Positions 49,471 through 61,850 of a stretch of 64,000 bases of DNA are shown one piece after another. Each line of letters begins with the position of its first letter. Position 1 is the first letter of the stretch. The notes below the pieces were generated by a model that was not told the DNA's origin, did no database searches, and saw only the letters and a list, made by a program, of their open reading frames with translations. This DNA comes from Caenorhabditis remanei (Eukaryota; Nematoda; Chromadorea; Rhabditida; Rhabditidae), in the NCBI RefSeq assembly GCF_010183535.1, contig NC_071329.1, positions 7,130,001 through 7,194,000 on the forward strand, read 5' to 3'. The position numbers were made by a program, and so were the translations under genes.

Positions 49471-51328
49471 ATGGCAAAATACTGTCTTAGTGAGTTTCAA
49501 TTATCATTTTATATATTTTTAATTAGTTATTTGTTTCAGAAAAAGCTAGCAAGCGGGTGAGCTGTGCCAAGCGCTACAAGATCGAGAAGAAGGTTCGTGA
49601 TCACAACAGAAAAGTGAAGAAAGAGGCAAAGAAAAATGGTGAGGGCGAATTCCAGTAATTTTTTTTCACCATTTACTGTTCAGGAACACTCAACAAAAAG
49701 GAAAAGACGATTAGTGTGCCAAACTCTTGCCCATTTAAAGAAGAGATTCTGATTCAAGCAGAGCAAGAACGCGAGAAGATCAAGGCTCGCCAGGAGGCCG
49801 CCAAAGAAGCTGCTAAACTTCACCGTGTTGAGAAACGAAAGTTGAATCTTCCTGCAAACTTTGAGAGTATGGTGTCAAAAGCATCAAAGCAAGGAGCAGA
49901 ATTCGAAAAGAAAGCAGCTAACGCAGCAGATCAAGAGAAATTCAACACTCTTGACGACAAAACAATCAAGGCCTACGCAAGTGAAGTCAGAAAAACTATT
50001 GAAATCGCTGATGTCATCATTCAAGTTCTTGACGCCAGAGATCCACTTGGAAGCCGTAGTAAATCTGTTGAGGAGCAAGTTTTGAAGGGTGGAAAGAGAT
50101 TAATTCTTCTCCTGAATAAAATCGATTTGGTTCCACGTGAAAATGTGCAGAAATGGTTGGACTACCTTCGCGGACAGTTCCCAACTATCGCTTTCAAGGC
50201 TTCGACTCAAGAGCAAAAGTCTAACATCGGACGTTTTAACAGTGCAATTCTCAACAATACTGAAACTTCAAAATGCGTTGGAGCTGATATTGTTATGAAG
50301 ATTCTTGGAAATTACTGCAGAAATAAGGACATCAAAACGAGCATTCGCGTCGGTGTTGTCGGATTTCCAAATGTAGGAAAAAGCAGTGTTATCAACAGTT
50401 TGAAGAGAAGAAAGGCTTGCAATGTTGGAAACCTTCCAGGAATCACGAAGTAAGTCATCGAGTTCTATGTTCTGTTATTAATTCATTTTTTCTATAGAGA
50501 ACTTCAAGAAGTTGAGTTGGACAAAAACATTCGTCTTATCGATTCACCAGGAGTTATTCTTCTTAGTCAGAAAGAATTGGATCCAATCGAGGTCGCACTG
50601 AAGAACGCCATCCGTGTTGATAATCTTTTGGATCCAATTGCTCCAGTTCATGCTATTCTTCGTCGTTGCAGCAAAGAAACTGTAAGTTACCCTATTTTTA
50701 TTTGCAATTTTTATTGTTCATTTTCCAGATCATGATGCACTATTGTCTTGCCGATTACAACTCTGTCGATCAGTTCCTTGCACAATTGGCCCGCCGGATT
50801 GGTAAACTTCGTCGTGGAGCTCGTCCTGATTTGAACGCTGCTGCTAAAAGAGTATTGAACGATTGGAATACTGGAAAACTCCGATACTACACACATCCAC
50901 CGGAGGCCGGATCTGCTAAAGACGACACCAGTGTTCCAGCTGAAGTTGTCACACAGTTCAGCAAAGAATTCGATATCGATGCTATTGCTGATGATCAGAA
51001 TCAAATCATTGAAGGACTCCCGATGGAAAGTGATACTATTGCACCACATAACTCCGACGAAGATGAGGAAGAAGACGAGGAGATGGAGACTGGGGCTGAT
51101 GAGAAGAAGCAGACAGTAACAAGTGGAAGAAAAGTGAAGGGACCAACCAAGGATGACGACAAGCCAGTTCTGCCAGAAAGTCTTGCTCTTGACGGAAACG
51201 TACAATTGAATAAGCTGATCAAAAACGCCATCAAGAAGCAAAAGAAGAAGTCAAAGAAGACTTCAAACAGAGCCGAAAAACTATCGGATTCTATTGGAAA
51301 CATGCTCGGAGAGTCTATGGAAATGTAA
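49471..51328 (+). CDS. nst-1: Nucleostemin/GNL3-type nucleolar GTPase
   Basis: Five exons (49471-49489, 49540-49638, 49684-50449, 50498-50681 and 50729-51328) total 1668 bases and give 555 residues, the usual length for the nematode protein. The N-terminus is very basic ([20 protein letters not shown]), fitting nucleolar targeting and RNA or ribosome contact, then a coiled-coil-like stretch. The GTPase domain is circularly permuted: LLNKIDL (G4) comes before [14 protein letters not shown] (G1) and LIDSPGV (G3), as in the YlqF/GNL3 family. The C-terminus is acidic ([16 protein letters not shown]) and then lysine-rich. Family members act in large-subunit ribosome assembly and cell proliferation. 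The first exon has only 19 bases. Its 3' end faces the next gene at a distance of 107 bases. Confidence 0.95.
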
Positions 51329-51435
51329 ATTCTCATTGTTATCTCACTTTTTGTCACATTTTCGTTGTGTTCGCTGTTATTGTTATGATTCAATGTTTTA
51401 ATGAATAAGTTGTTTTTTATTACAGTATCAATTTT

Positions 51436-53496
51436 TCATAGCCAACTACGGAGAACATTCAGAATCAGGATAGCAGTGATGAAGGTGACGGTTAGAGTAG
51501 TCAAGACGATTATGCTCCATTGGAATCCTTCTGTAACAATTGGCGTTGTGGGAAATAGAAGGGAAAGAGTATGATTACCAATATTTTCAATATGGATATC
51601 TTCATCGATTTTCCCAGCAACTAGTTTCTCGACCTTTTTCTTCTTCGGAGTTCCTTCAGAAGTTTCAGATTCTTCTGCACTGTTTCCCAATTCCCCTTTT
51701 TCTCCTTTTTTCCAAATATATTTTTCTTCAGGTTCATCTGGTATCGGCGCGTCATCTTCAAGATCCACTGCGTCTTTTTGACACAAAATATTTCGCTTCC
51801 GAAAGCAATTCGGCCTAAATGGCACTTCTTCCTCCGATACTTCAACTCCCAAGTTTCTATAGTTACACGTCATCACTGTCACCTCTCTCAACGATTTCAT
51901 CTTCACGTCGTAAAACCTACCAGCCCCAGTATTCAGACGAATTTCATCGAAATGGCGGGGGAGGGGCAATGAAACCGTGTCCGAAAAACTGTGTCCTGTA
52001 TGAGAAAAAGTCAGCAATACGGTCATGTCAGTCAAACTCTGAGAAATTTTGAATCGAAAATCCATAGGTGGATGGCCTTTTAGTTTCGGCATATTCAACT
52101 TTTTATTGAGAGGGATTGATTTGTTTTTCCCATTCTCCGGATATATCACATCGAACGAGATTTGTCCAAGAATGAAAGCAAATGCCGAATTGCTAGAATT
52201 TCGATTCCAGAAGTTAATCATAACGGAACTAAAAAATTAAACAATCTTTTTTTCTGTTTCTGAATTTTCGTTACTTGTTAGAAGCTCTACTCTTAAAATC
52301 CTGAAATAGCCGAACATCGACTATCCATAAGTTTTGCTCGGAGCTCTCGATGTTAAAATAATCGAAACGAGATTCTGGCACCGGAAATGTGAACTGATTA
52401 CCCAAAGATCTTCGTGGAGCAGGAAAGTCTTTCCGTTCGATCAGCAGTTTTGGCATCTCTCCTTCCTCTAAACGCTTCGATTCGAATTGATATTCTTCCA
52501 TTGCACTACACTTCTTGCTGTGTTCCACACTGCTAACGATCACATTTTCAACGGAAATCTCATTGATTCCGATATACGAAAAATTAGATGGAATCAAGAT
52601 TGTTTTGTCATCAGGGCGTTGGGTTTTGAATCGACTCCATATGTCTACTCTTTTATCGAGAAAACTGAAAGCATTCAAAAAATTTACAAAGAAAAAACAA
52701 GCGAAAACTAACTCAAAAGTGACGGTACCAAAGTATTCGACTGTGATCTGTGGTTTTATTTCTCCTACCATTAAAATCGTTTTCACAACTTGGTCAGATC
52801 CCGGATATTTTGATTTACATTGATTCGCTTCCTTGTCCGAAATGGCACACTCCATAACAAATGAATAATTCGTTGTTGTTCCTATTCTAATTCGACCAGG
52901 CAGAATATGCATTTTCCCGTTTTCTGGTTTTGATCTGAAAGGTTAATACAAGGTTCAAAAACGTCTCATAACAACCCACACTTTCAGCGAGAAACTCAAA
53001 GTGATACGATCATCCATCTGAATTCCTCTACTCAACTTCACTGCTCCCTTTTCATTCAGAATCCGTAAATAGGCGGGCGGCTCCTCATAATCAACACTTT
53101 TAAACTTCCCTTCTACTGCAAATTGAGAAGATTTGTAGCATGTTAGTGTTGGCTCTTGAACTCTTCTTGTCATATCTGAAGGTTGATTGTTTATTTTTCA
53201 AAAAGATCAGATTCACCAGAAAGAAGTGATTTTTCAGCGGGGTTTCTAACTTTTACAACTTCTCCATTTGCAGATTCACACACTTTAGATGACGCATTTA
53301 AACCTGCTGAGAAATCAGGAACTGGCAGAAGCTGAAACTTTCACAAACTTCTCATTTTTTCATATTGTTACCGTACCGCCCAACAAACAGATCCATTATT
53401 TCCGGGAACTAGCTGCCAGCCATCAGTGCAAATATGAGCTGTTGTGATACAGATCAGAATTGATATATTGGTAAAGATAAACTTTTTCATGGGCAT
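51436..53496 (-). CDS. Nematode type I membrane protein with lectin-like N-terminus
   Basis: A signal peptide (MPMKKFIFTNISILICITTA) is followed by CTDGWQLVPGNNGSVCWAV. This looks like the opening of a C-type lectin domain, and the next exon includes VCESANGEVVKVRNPAEK, like its second block. The rest of a lectin fold is not recognisable. Large extracellular exons follow (MTRRVQEPTLTCYKSSQFAV, KMHILPGRIRIGTTTNYSFV, and a region near 52271-52660) with no family I can name. The C-terminal part has a Lys/Glu-rich stretch (GTPKKKKVEKL) and then one membrane helix, WSIIVLTTLTVTFITAILIL, with a very short cytosolic end (NVLRSWL). The length is around 600 residues. Exon borders near 52660-52930 are approximate. 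It faces nst-1 tail to tail (107 bases) and mrpl-10 head to head (216 bases). Confidence 0.7.
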
Positions 53497-53712
53497 TTTG
53501 GAAATGCGTAAAACTTGAAATAAAGCTTTCCCACGTATAAATTCGAATTCAAACTGCCGCAAAAATGAGGGCATGCAATTGCGCTCGGGCGCTAATTCTG
53601 TGTACTACTCTCGGATAATCTAGGCTGGTCTTTATTTTATGAACAATTTTTGCATTATTTTTGTCTGATTCTGTGTCAAAACTTGCATCTTCAATTACAA
53701 ATGTTTTTCAGA

Positions 53713-54578
53713 ATGTTAAACCGCTCAATAACATCACTCGCAAATGTGCAAATCCGTTCGGTGTCTTCGAAATACCCGAGGCCGACTCCAAGACACTTCA
53801 AGTAAGTTTTTCAGCACTAAATCGAACGATTTAAACCATTATTTCAGACGACGTTGGTTCGAAGCAGCACTGCAGCCAGAATTACCACCAACAGTCAGCA
53901 TGTGTATTGCTCCCGGACTTGTGAAGCGAGAGCACACTGAAAAATCGAAAGAAGTGAGTTATTGTTTTAAAATCAAATTTATATAGCAATTTATCTATTT
54001 TTTCAGTACTCTGATGTGGAATTAGCTCTGTCGAATCTTGTACGTGATTGGATGGTGAGAGAAGAGTTCCGTGTGATGGCTGTCTGCCAGTTTTTGCCAG
54101 TTCCCGGAAGGACGCTCTGGTTTGCGAAGAACCAACTGAGATCGAAAAATATCGAATTTAGAAGCTATGGAAATAAGATTTTGAAGAAAGTCTTCGAAAG
54201 TATGTCATTTTTATTGTCTTCATTATTATTATCAAACACATATTTTCAGAGACCCCAATGTCTTCTCTCAATAATGTACTCGTTGGATCCAATGCTCTTC
54301 TTCTCTCCAAAGACATCTCTGCTATCAAAAGTATTCTTCAAGAAACTGACAAGCTCAACTGGATCGAACCACTTGTAATGATGGCTGATGGAAGAATAGT
54401 GGATATGGTTCAAGCTCGTGATCTCTCGAAACTCTCCTCACTTGAAGATCTTCGAGCACACACTGTGCAAATTCTGGGACAGCAAGTTGCTCAAATCACT
54501 ATTTCTCTTGATACGGCCACTCGTCATCTTCCATCTCTTCTTGATGCGTATGCTTCTAGCAAACAGGAGAACAATTAA
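53713..54578 (+). CDS. mrpl-10: Mitochondrial ribosomal protein uL10m (L10)
   Basis: The assembled protein starts MLNRSITSLANVQIRSVSSK, a basic, Ser-rich mitochondrial import sequence. It continues through ALSNLVRDWMVREEFRVM, LWFAKNQLRSKNIEFRSYGN and the last exon SSLNNVLVGSNALLLSKD to SSKQENN. The pattern of an RNA-binding alpha/beta domain followed by a helical tail and its place next to the carrier and gei-14-like genes match mrpl-10 (K01C8.6 in C. elegans as I recall). It forms the stalk base of the mitochondrial large ribosomal subunit. The ATG comes one base after a TTTTTCAG, so trans-splicing directly before the start is likely. The gene converges with the mitochondrial carrier gene at 200 bases. 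Confidence 0.85.
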
Positions 54579-54777
54579 CATTTAGCAGTTTTTAGAGTAG
54601 ATTTGTTATATTTTATTTGTTATTGTGAAGATGATGAAGATCAATCAAAAACATACAATTGGAACGACTAAATTGACAACAAGACCCGGGAGAAAACAGT
54701 ATCAACGAGCAATAATTCACTAATCCAAATCTAATAAGAAACCAAAATTAAATATCCTAAAATCTCTACACAATTTT

Positions 54778-55808
54778 CTAATTTTTAGTCATCGCTACCA
54801 ATCGCTTCACATTCTCATACGTTAAAAATGTGACGACTGCTGCTGGAAGTTGTCGTACATTTGCAATGAGACACCCTTTCCAAAGACCAGTGGCTCCCTC
54901 GTTTCGGATAGTTTTCAACGTTGTTTTCCACACTCCACGCGAATCAGTGTTGTGATCTTGCATTCTGGTTCGAAGAACTTGATAGGGAAACGTGACTGTA
55001 GTGGCAAGAATTTTGGAAGTGGAGGAGGCAACAACGTAGTCGGTTTGGTTCTGAAAACTCTATATCAACTTTTGAATAAACTTTGTTGCTTACTAAGAAG
55101 GTATCCTTCGGGAGACCACGAGCAGCGCATCTCTTATCAATCATCCAGCTGTAAGCAGCAATCTGAACGGCACCATGTGTAGTTCCAATGACTCCAGTGA
55201 CAAATCCACGATACAATCCGAAAAATCCTTCTTGCTGAACAGTTTGACGCATGCAATCAATCATTCCAGTGTATCTTTTCGTTTGTTGGTTCTCGTATTG
55301 AAGGCATAGTCTGAAATCTTTTAAGAGTTGAGAAAAAATACAGTAGGATTATTTTTCGGCTACCTGGTCTTTGTCAACCAAATTGGATTAGTAATACACA
55401 TGATTGCTGAGCCAGAGATACATCCACTTATCAGATTGTTTGCCATTTCACTCCCAGTTGAGAAGTTTTCGTTGATTTTCGTTCTCAACGAGTTATACCA
55501 CTGGAAATAGAGCCCCCAGGATACGGATGCTCCAATCAAACTTGGAGTCCATCCTTGATATAATCCACGTACTCCTTCGACTCTCACAATTTTACGAACA
55601 GCATCTGCATAGCCTTTGTACTGCGGACGTAACGAACTTCCTTCGTTGGCTAAAAAATCGATACTGATTATTTTGTGATGCAAAACTGAAACTAACCGGA
55701 AAATCTGATTTTTAGAAGATCAAACGGGTGACAAACGACTGTACTTGTGACTCCACCGCAGAATCCACCAATTAAGTGATCATAATTCGTCAAATCCGGG
55801 ACTTTCAT
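54778..55808 (-). CDS. Mitochondrial carrier, SLC25A32 folate/FAD type
   Basis: The protein has the three repeats of the mitochondrial carrier family. Its signatures are HPFDLLKIRF in repeat 1, NPIWLTKTRL in repeat 2 and FPYQVLRTRM in repeat 3, each followed by a G-x-x-G-L-Y/W-x-G type motif (GVRGLYQGW, GFFGLYRGF, GATGLWKGC). The PIW in repeat 2 and the PYQ start of repeat 3 are characteristic of the SLC25A32/FAD-folate/pyrimidine branch. It should sit in the inner mitochondrial membrane and import folate or FAD. The start is ATG 55806-55808 (MKVPDLTNYDHLIGGFCGG). Length is about 300 residues, normal for the family. The C. elegans counterpart is K01C8.7; a symbol mftc-1 may apply but I am not certain. 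Confidence 0.9.
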
Positions 55809-56118
55809 CGATTTTAGAAGATTTTTAGAAGGTAGAAGGATGGGTGATAAAAATCGAGAAGTGCGTGATAAACTTTGCGCGTGGGGTCTGGTGTTCCTCG
55901 TAAATCGACATTTGTGTACACTTCACAGCGGCGCCAGTTTAAATTCAGTTTTTAAAGAAATAATTTCTCGAATTTGTTTCAGCGTTTTCGAGCATTTTGT
56001 AAATATATTTAGTGTTTTTTACATTAATTCTACAACTTCAAATAATAATACCTTTGTACACATTGAACCGGACTCGATTTGTGTAAAAATTTCAGCTGAA
56101 TCCCCATTTTTACAGACA

Positions 56119-58459
56119 ATGAAACGTCGTGGCTACAACACTCAATCATGGAAAACCAGAATGTCAGCCGGCGGAGCCAATCGAACAAACCTGCAAGGTG
56201 CCATGGCTAGACTTCATGAACTCGAAGACTCACTACTCATACAATCTGATTCTCATCGTCACAGTGGATCCGATCTGATACCGAAACGAAGAGTCAACAG
56301 CTTCAAGCCTTTTAATAGTCGCCTTCAACCTTCCTATTATCGCTCGCCAATCAGAAGTGAGTTTTTATTCAAAAATTTGATTTTCTTTTTACTAATTTAG
56401 TTTATGTTTTTCAGGTTACCGAGATCTCGAGCCAGCACCACCTCCACCTATCTCTTCATTCCTTCCTCCACGACACACCAGAAGAGAACGATCACCAGAC
56501 GTTTTAGTTAATGATAAAGGCCACCCGATTCCTAGAAAAGGAATGTTCTTGAATGCAAAATACTCGGAAGCTGTTCCACTACTAGATGAATGTCAAGTTC
56601 AACGCACCGCAGGATTGATACGGAGAATGGTTGACAAATCCCATCGCAGTAAACAGTTCAGTCTACCCGATTATCAACTGCAAGACTCAATTCGACAAGC
56701 AGTTTATAGACAAGGAGTACCAGATCTTTACCGAACTCGCGAGCCCCAGTATGAGGAATATGGTGATGAAGTAGAGCCAGGACCTTCTAGACAACGTTCT
56801 CATCATTCATCCCACCATCAATCTTATCACCCATCTCACCAGGATCTGAGACGTCCAAGACTTCCAAATCATTATAGAGGAGATCGAAGAGCCCAGTTTG
56901 AAGAAGAGGAAGAATATGATTCGGATGATGAAGACGAAGTTTTTCGGGAAACGGCGAGACAGCCACCTCAGAAGAATAAACGAAGAGTTGTTGATGAGTT
57001 CGAAGAGCATTCAGATCACCCATCTCGAAAAACCCAACGGAAACGAAACGTGGAAGAAAGAGAGGAGAGATCGAGTAACGAAGATGAGCACGATAAATCT
57101 AACCATTCGAATGCTTCGAATGCTTCGAAAACTTCGAAAACTTCAAAATCCAAAAATACATCTAGAATAGAAGGTATTTCCAAAATCTAGTAACTTGAGA
57201 ACACATAATAATTTACAGAAGAACGAGCACCTTCTCGTGGCAGCAAGTCTTCTAAACATAGCACGCCGAAACTTCCGTCACCTACTGCGGCGGGTCCTTA
57301 TATAAAAGATTCGGATAACGATGACAATTGGAGAAAATCACTGCCTTTTATGTGTCAACCGTTAGTAGAAAGAACTGAATTGAACATAATATTTCCCTTT
57401 GCTTTCAGAGATGGTCCAGGTGCTGCAATGCTTGAGCGTGTTGGCTCAGCGATTACACCGCTGTCGTTACGAGACGACTCGAAGAATAGTTATTCGGAAG
57501 TGGCTTTAATGCTTCTTGGGAAAAGTTTGAATAATTTAGTTGGTTACTTACGCAATATACATTTTTTTTAATATTCAAAATTTCAGCGGAAACCAGAAAA
57601 AGAGCGAAGAGAGGCACGACCGCAATCTGAACTTTTGAATATGAGCACTAATTGGAGTCGTCATCAGCATAAATCTCGTTCCACTCGAAACTCGGATGGC
57701 GTCGAGAAAGTTGTTCTGGAAACTCGAAAATCTGACACGTTGTTAATGCGTGAAATCTCACGAATTCAGAATCCTCAAAACGCTACAACGTTTCAGTTTG
57801 AACCATCTTCCGTTTTTGCTCAACCTAGACTATTCGATATGAGCAGTGAAGTCAGAAGGGAAAAGAGTCCTGAAAGAATACGCCACAAAAAGAAAATGCC
57901 ACCGCCACTCTACCGATCATCTCCAATTAGTCAAGAAGTCTCGAAATCTCATGACGCGATAACTGTGCCGAGTTCGATTAAAAAGGGACCAGAACGATAC
58001 GGATTTGTTATATCGGATGATGAAGAGGAGCCAGTAGTAACAAGACAACAAGATATTGATGATTACATTGCCCGTGGAGCCTCACAACTTGATGGCTCTT
58101 ACTTTCCTTTAAATTCAAATTCATGCAAATCGAGCGAGAATCCTTTGCCTGTTCAAGCCAATCCGCAACCCACTTCTCGGGATGAAATGAACATTGAACC
58201 TTCCTCAAAGATCTCAGAATCTTCCGACACTCGTAGAGAATATGAAATAGATACGTCCTCATTCAAATCAAAAAGTAAAGAAGCGTCATCTGTGGAATTC
58301 ACCAGTCGTTTCATGTTCAGTCAGAGCCAGAAAAAGAAGAAAAAGACGGTGCGACATACGGGACCGATGATGGAAATGGATGAGGAATCACAGAAAATGT
58401 TCGAAGACGCTTTCGAAAGTAATGGAGGACCGTCTGATAGAGAAAAGTATTTGTTTTGA
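56119..58459 (+). CDS. Large disordered protein, gei-14-like
   Basis: About five exons run from ATG 56119 (MKRRGYNTQSWKTRMSAGG), which follows a TTTTTACAGACA site, to TGA 58457-58459. The protein is hydrophilic, rich in Arg, Ser, Glu and Pro. It has a structured-looking block around YSEAVPLLDECQVQRTAGLI, an acidic stretch EEEEYDSDDEDEVFRE, a repeat-like NASNASKTSKTSKSKNTS, and a basic end with SQKKKKKTVRHTG. No enzyme domain is visible. I place it as the homologue of C. elegans gei-14 (K01C8.5) mainly because it lies between mrpl-10/SLC25A32 and tdc-1. Gei proteins were named for binding the actin regulator GEX-3. Several nuclear-localisation-like basic clusters are seen. The start further upstream at 55840 is open in frame but lies in the outron. 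Confidence 0.7.
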
Positions 58460-58644
58460 CAAATTTTATTGAAATGTATTTTTATTTATTTGTATTGCAT
58501 GCATTGTTGCCTTCATTTCCTGTTTTCCTGTTCATGTCATGTCAAAAGAGATTTTTATGATGCGTCCTTTATTATTGTAATAATTAGAAATTTCCCAGCT
58601 ACTTCACTACAATTATTTTTATAATTAAAGTTATTATTTTTCGT

Positions 58645-61600
58645 TTAAATTGGAGTTTGCAATCCAGTTTGCACATCAGCAACAACTCGATCATCATCGT
58701 CATCAAAGAATGCTGAACCAGCGGACCCTGGCGATTGGGAGAGACGATTGGGACGTTGGGAATGAGAAATTGTTTGCCTGGAAGAACAAGTTCAATGTCA
58801 ACCGTAAGATGAGTCACTGCTTACATCAGAGTTCTATCTCGGTACAAATCTTGACTCATTTTGCGATGATTAGCCATGTTGAGATGGCGGACAATCTTCG
58901 GATTGTAACACTTGGGATCCGATACCATACGAACTAGGAAGGATCTGTGACAAGAAGCATTGCATAGTTTTTAGTCAGTGCGACCGATTCATTCAACAAA
59001 ACTCAAGCAATTCACAGGAAATAAAATGAATACATTAATTAGTTAGTGAAGTGGAGAACCCATGCGACAAAATGAAAAGAATATGAGTAGCAAAATTCTA
59101 AAATCAGTTAGAGTGTGAAGGGATGCCATGCAATAAATTCAACAATTAGAGTGATTTGAAAACAAAAGAAGATAAAAATAATAATAACGAGAATGTACAC
59201 GAATCACACATCACGAAACCAAAATTTCAGGAGACAACGGTGCGGGTTTTAGGTCGTTTTCTGGTGCACTAGATAGATCAAGCGGTTCTGGAGTGTACCT
59301 CTTCTTTGCGAGGCTTTCGTGTTGTTTTTGGGCTAGAATCTCTTCTTTTGACAGTTGTCGTTCCAATCTCTGACCAGTTTCCGCGTTCGCTGAGTTTTGT
59401 CGAGCAAGAACTTTTTCGGGCGTCTCTGAAATGTTGAGGTCAGCGACCATCTCCTCCAGAGCAACAGCTTCTTCGTCCTCCTCAGCAATTGCCGCTTTCA
59501 CACTATCGTCTGAAAATGGGAATGTTGCGAAACTGATAAGAGATTTACCGAATACTCACGTAATACATGCTGTGTAGCCTGTGAAATTATCTCATAGGCG
59601 ACCTCAATGTCCTTATCGGTCGCATTTTCGGCACAGACACAGAAACGAATGACGAAACGATCACCGAGAGAGGCGGGAACCATATGAATACGTCCTGAGG
59701 CGTTGAGACGGGTGAGAAGAGTTTGGTTGAGCTCATCGTCTCCCTGAAAATATCAATTGGTTTGAGAATAAAACTATATTTCGACTACCTTCATTCGGAA
59801 GCAAACAAGTCCCATAATGACCTCATTGACGATTTCAAACTTGGCATCAGCTCTCAAAAGTGTCTCCATCTTCTTGGCCAATCGCACGTGCTCACGAATA
59901 TACTTTTGAAGACCGTCAATTCCGTACATTCGAATAACGAACCACAACTTCAGAGATCGGAAGCGACGACTCAATGGGATTCCCCAGTGACGATAGTCGA
60001 TGGATTTGTCTGAAATTGAGATAGTTTTGCAAAAACAAAAACGCTTCCGTACCCATCCAGCTGTGTTGTAGATAGAGTGGATCAACGACGAGAGCCTGAG
60101 TGAGTTTGAAACGATCACGTACCCTGAAAGATTGGACATTTTGAATTCCTTGAAGTTTGCGATAAGCTTTTATCAATGTTTACCACATAGTACTGCAATC
60201 AAAATTGATAAGAAGCCACTTGTTTGGGTTTGTGTTGAACGACATTGCGTATTCGATACCGTTCATCAATGGACGGAATTCTGGACAAATGAATGCAGAG
60301 CCAGAGTAGGCGGCATCCACGTGAAGCCACAACTCGTTTTCTTTGCAGATTGGGCCAATTTCAGAGAGAACATCGAAAGAACAGCAAGAAGTTGTACCTA
60401 GAGTAGTGGAGACAAAGAATGGAATCAATCCGAGATTACGATCTTCTTGAATCGCATTTCGAAGAGTTTCTCCGCGAAGACGGAACTTCGAGTCTGTCTC
60501 CAGAATTCGCAGCTTGACCATTCCAATCATACAAGCCTTCTCCACAGATGAGTGAGCTTCCTTCGAGCAATAAGCGATAAGTTTCGAGAGCAAGAGTCCC
60601 TCCTCAACGAATGGGAATCTCTGACGAAGTTCCTTCATAATTTCGAATCTTGCAGCCAGAAGAGTGACAAAATTACATTCAGATGCACTTGATTGAATCA
60701 CACCACCACCTTTTCCGTTCTCCGTCAATGGAAGAAACTCGGCTGGCAAACCGATCATTTTTCCAAACCAATCGAGCATGATCAGCTCGAGTTCCGTCAT
60801 TGCTGGGCATGCCGCCTGCAAATAATTGTTTTTGAATACTGACAATGTTCAATGTTCACTGAAACAGTTTGTTCTGACTTTTGATTTAATCAGACATCAT
60901 ATTCGTTGAAACAGAGACAAACAAAACAAACATTTTCGAGAAATGATTAAAAGAAATCAGGGTAATTTCGATAAGATGACGCAACTTTTAGCGCGAGAAA
61001 CATCAGTAGTAGTGTCTAAACTGTTTAGCAGAACTATAGTTAGTGTACTTTAAAAGTTCAAGGGTGTAGTGGACTGTAAACAACATATCGATCACATTTG
61101 TTAGTCACGTCAACAGCACAACGACATGTTGCAACTCGATGTCACAAACACATGTCTGGAAATTCTTACCCATGAGAATCCAACGCATCCAATTGCATCA
61201 CTCAACATATCGGCTATAATTGATGGGAAAGAATTTCCAGCCGGGAAATACGCGTGAAATCTTGGATGTTGCCAATGAGTGATTCCTGGCATGATAAGCT
61301 TCTCAAAGTCTTCCATAACGGATTCAAATGATTCAGGAGCATTCGGCGCTTCCGATGGAATCAAATCTTTCAGATATCCTGGCTCAATGGCCGGAACGAC
61401 ACGACGTTTCTGAATGTTCTCCAGATAATCGACAATGTAGTCGACAGTTTCCTTTCCGTATTGACGGAACTCGTCGCGTGACATTCCTGAAACTAGATCG
61501 GACTTGAAAAGAAACAAAAACAGCTGACTTACCGTTATTACCGTTTTGAGTCGGATCCTCGACAGTCGGTGTCGAATCCATGTTTGGAGTAGATGGAATT

Positions 61601-61850
61601 GTTGTAGAAGCTCTTGAGCTGCTACTGCTGCCCTCGGCTGTCGTCTCGCTCATCGAAGGTCCTTCAAATTCGATTATTTTTCGAGTGGAAGGTGAAAAGT
61701 TAGAAGTTTATTAAAAGAAATCGAGAAAAGTCGGGAAAAAAATGAGAAGAAAAACGTACTGGATGGAGACAAAGAATTCCGAATTCGTGTGGTTTTTTCT
61801 TGATAGTAAGTGTTCAGACTCTTGAATGCATTTCCGAGCCCGTAAACCAT
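58645..61850 (-). CDS. tdc-1: Tyrosine decarboxylase (PLP-dependent, makes tyramine)
   Basis: Ten exons (61760-61850, 61533-61661, 61170-61486, 60184-60815, 60053-60123, 59789-60009, 59560-59743, 59299-59509, 58825-58944 and 58645-58777) total 2109 bases and give 702 residues, close to the nematode enzyme. A short N-terminal piece ([20 protein letters not shown]) and a Ser/Thr-rich linker precede the decarboxylase domain. Visible group II motifs are [16 protein letters not shown], the [11 protein letters not shown] block with the PLP-binding Asp, and NTNPNKWLL with the PLP Lys. The C-terminal tail has an acidic region ([17 protein letters not shown]) and a conserved block [20 protein letters not shown]. 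The enzyme acts in the cytosol of tyraminergic and octopaminergic neurons and makes tyramine, the precursor of octopamine. An alternative start is the Met at 61653. Reading through the donor at 59298 gives a shorter tail ending at 59211. Confidence 0.95.

Noticed and set aside
50711..51241. Minus-strand frame of 176 codons
   Set aside because: It is the antisense shadow of the last nst-1 exon.
56787..57023. Minus-strand frames opposite the gei-14-like gene
   Set aside because: They are shadows of a low-complexity acidic coding region.
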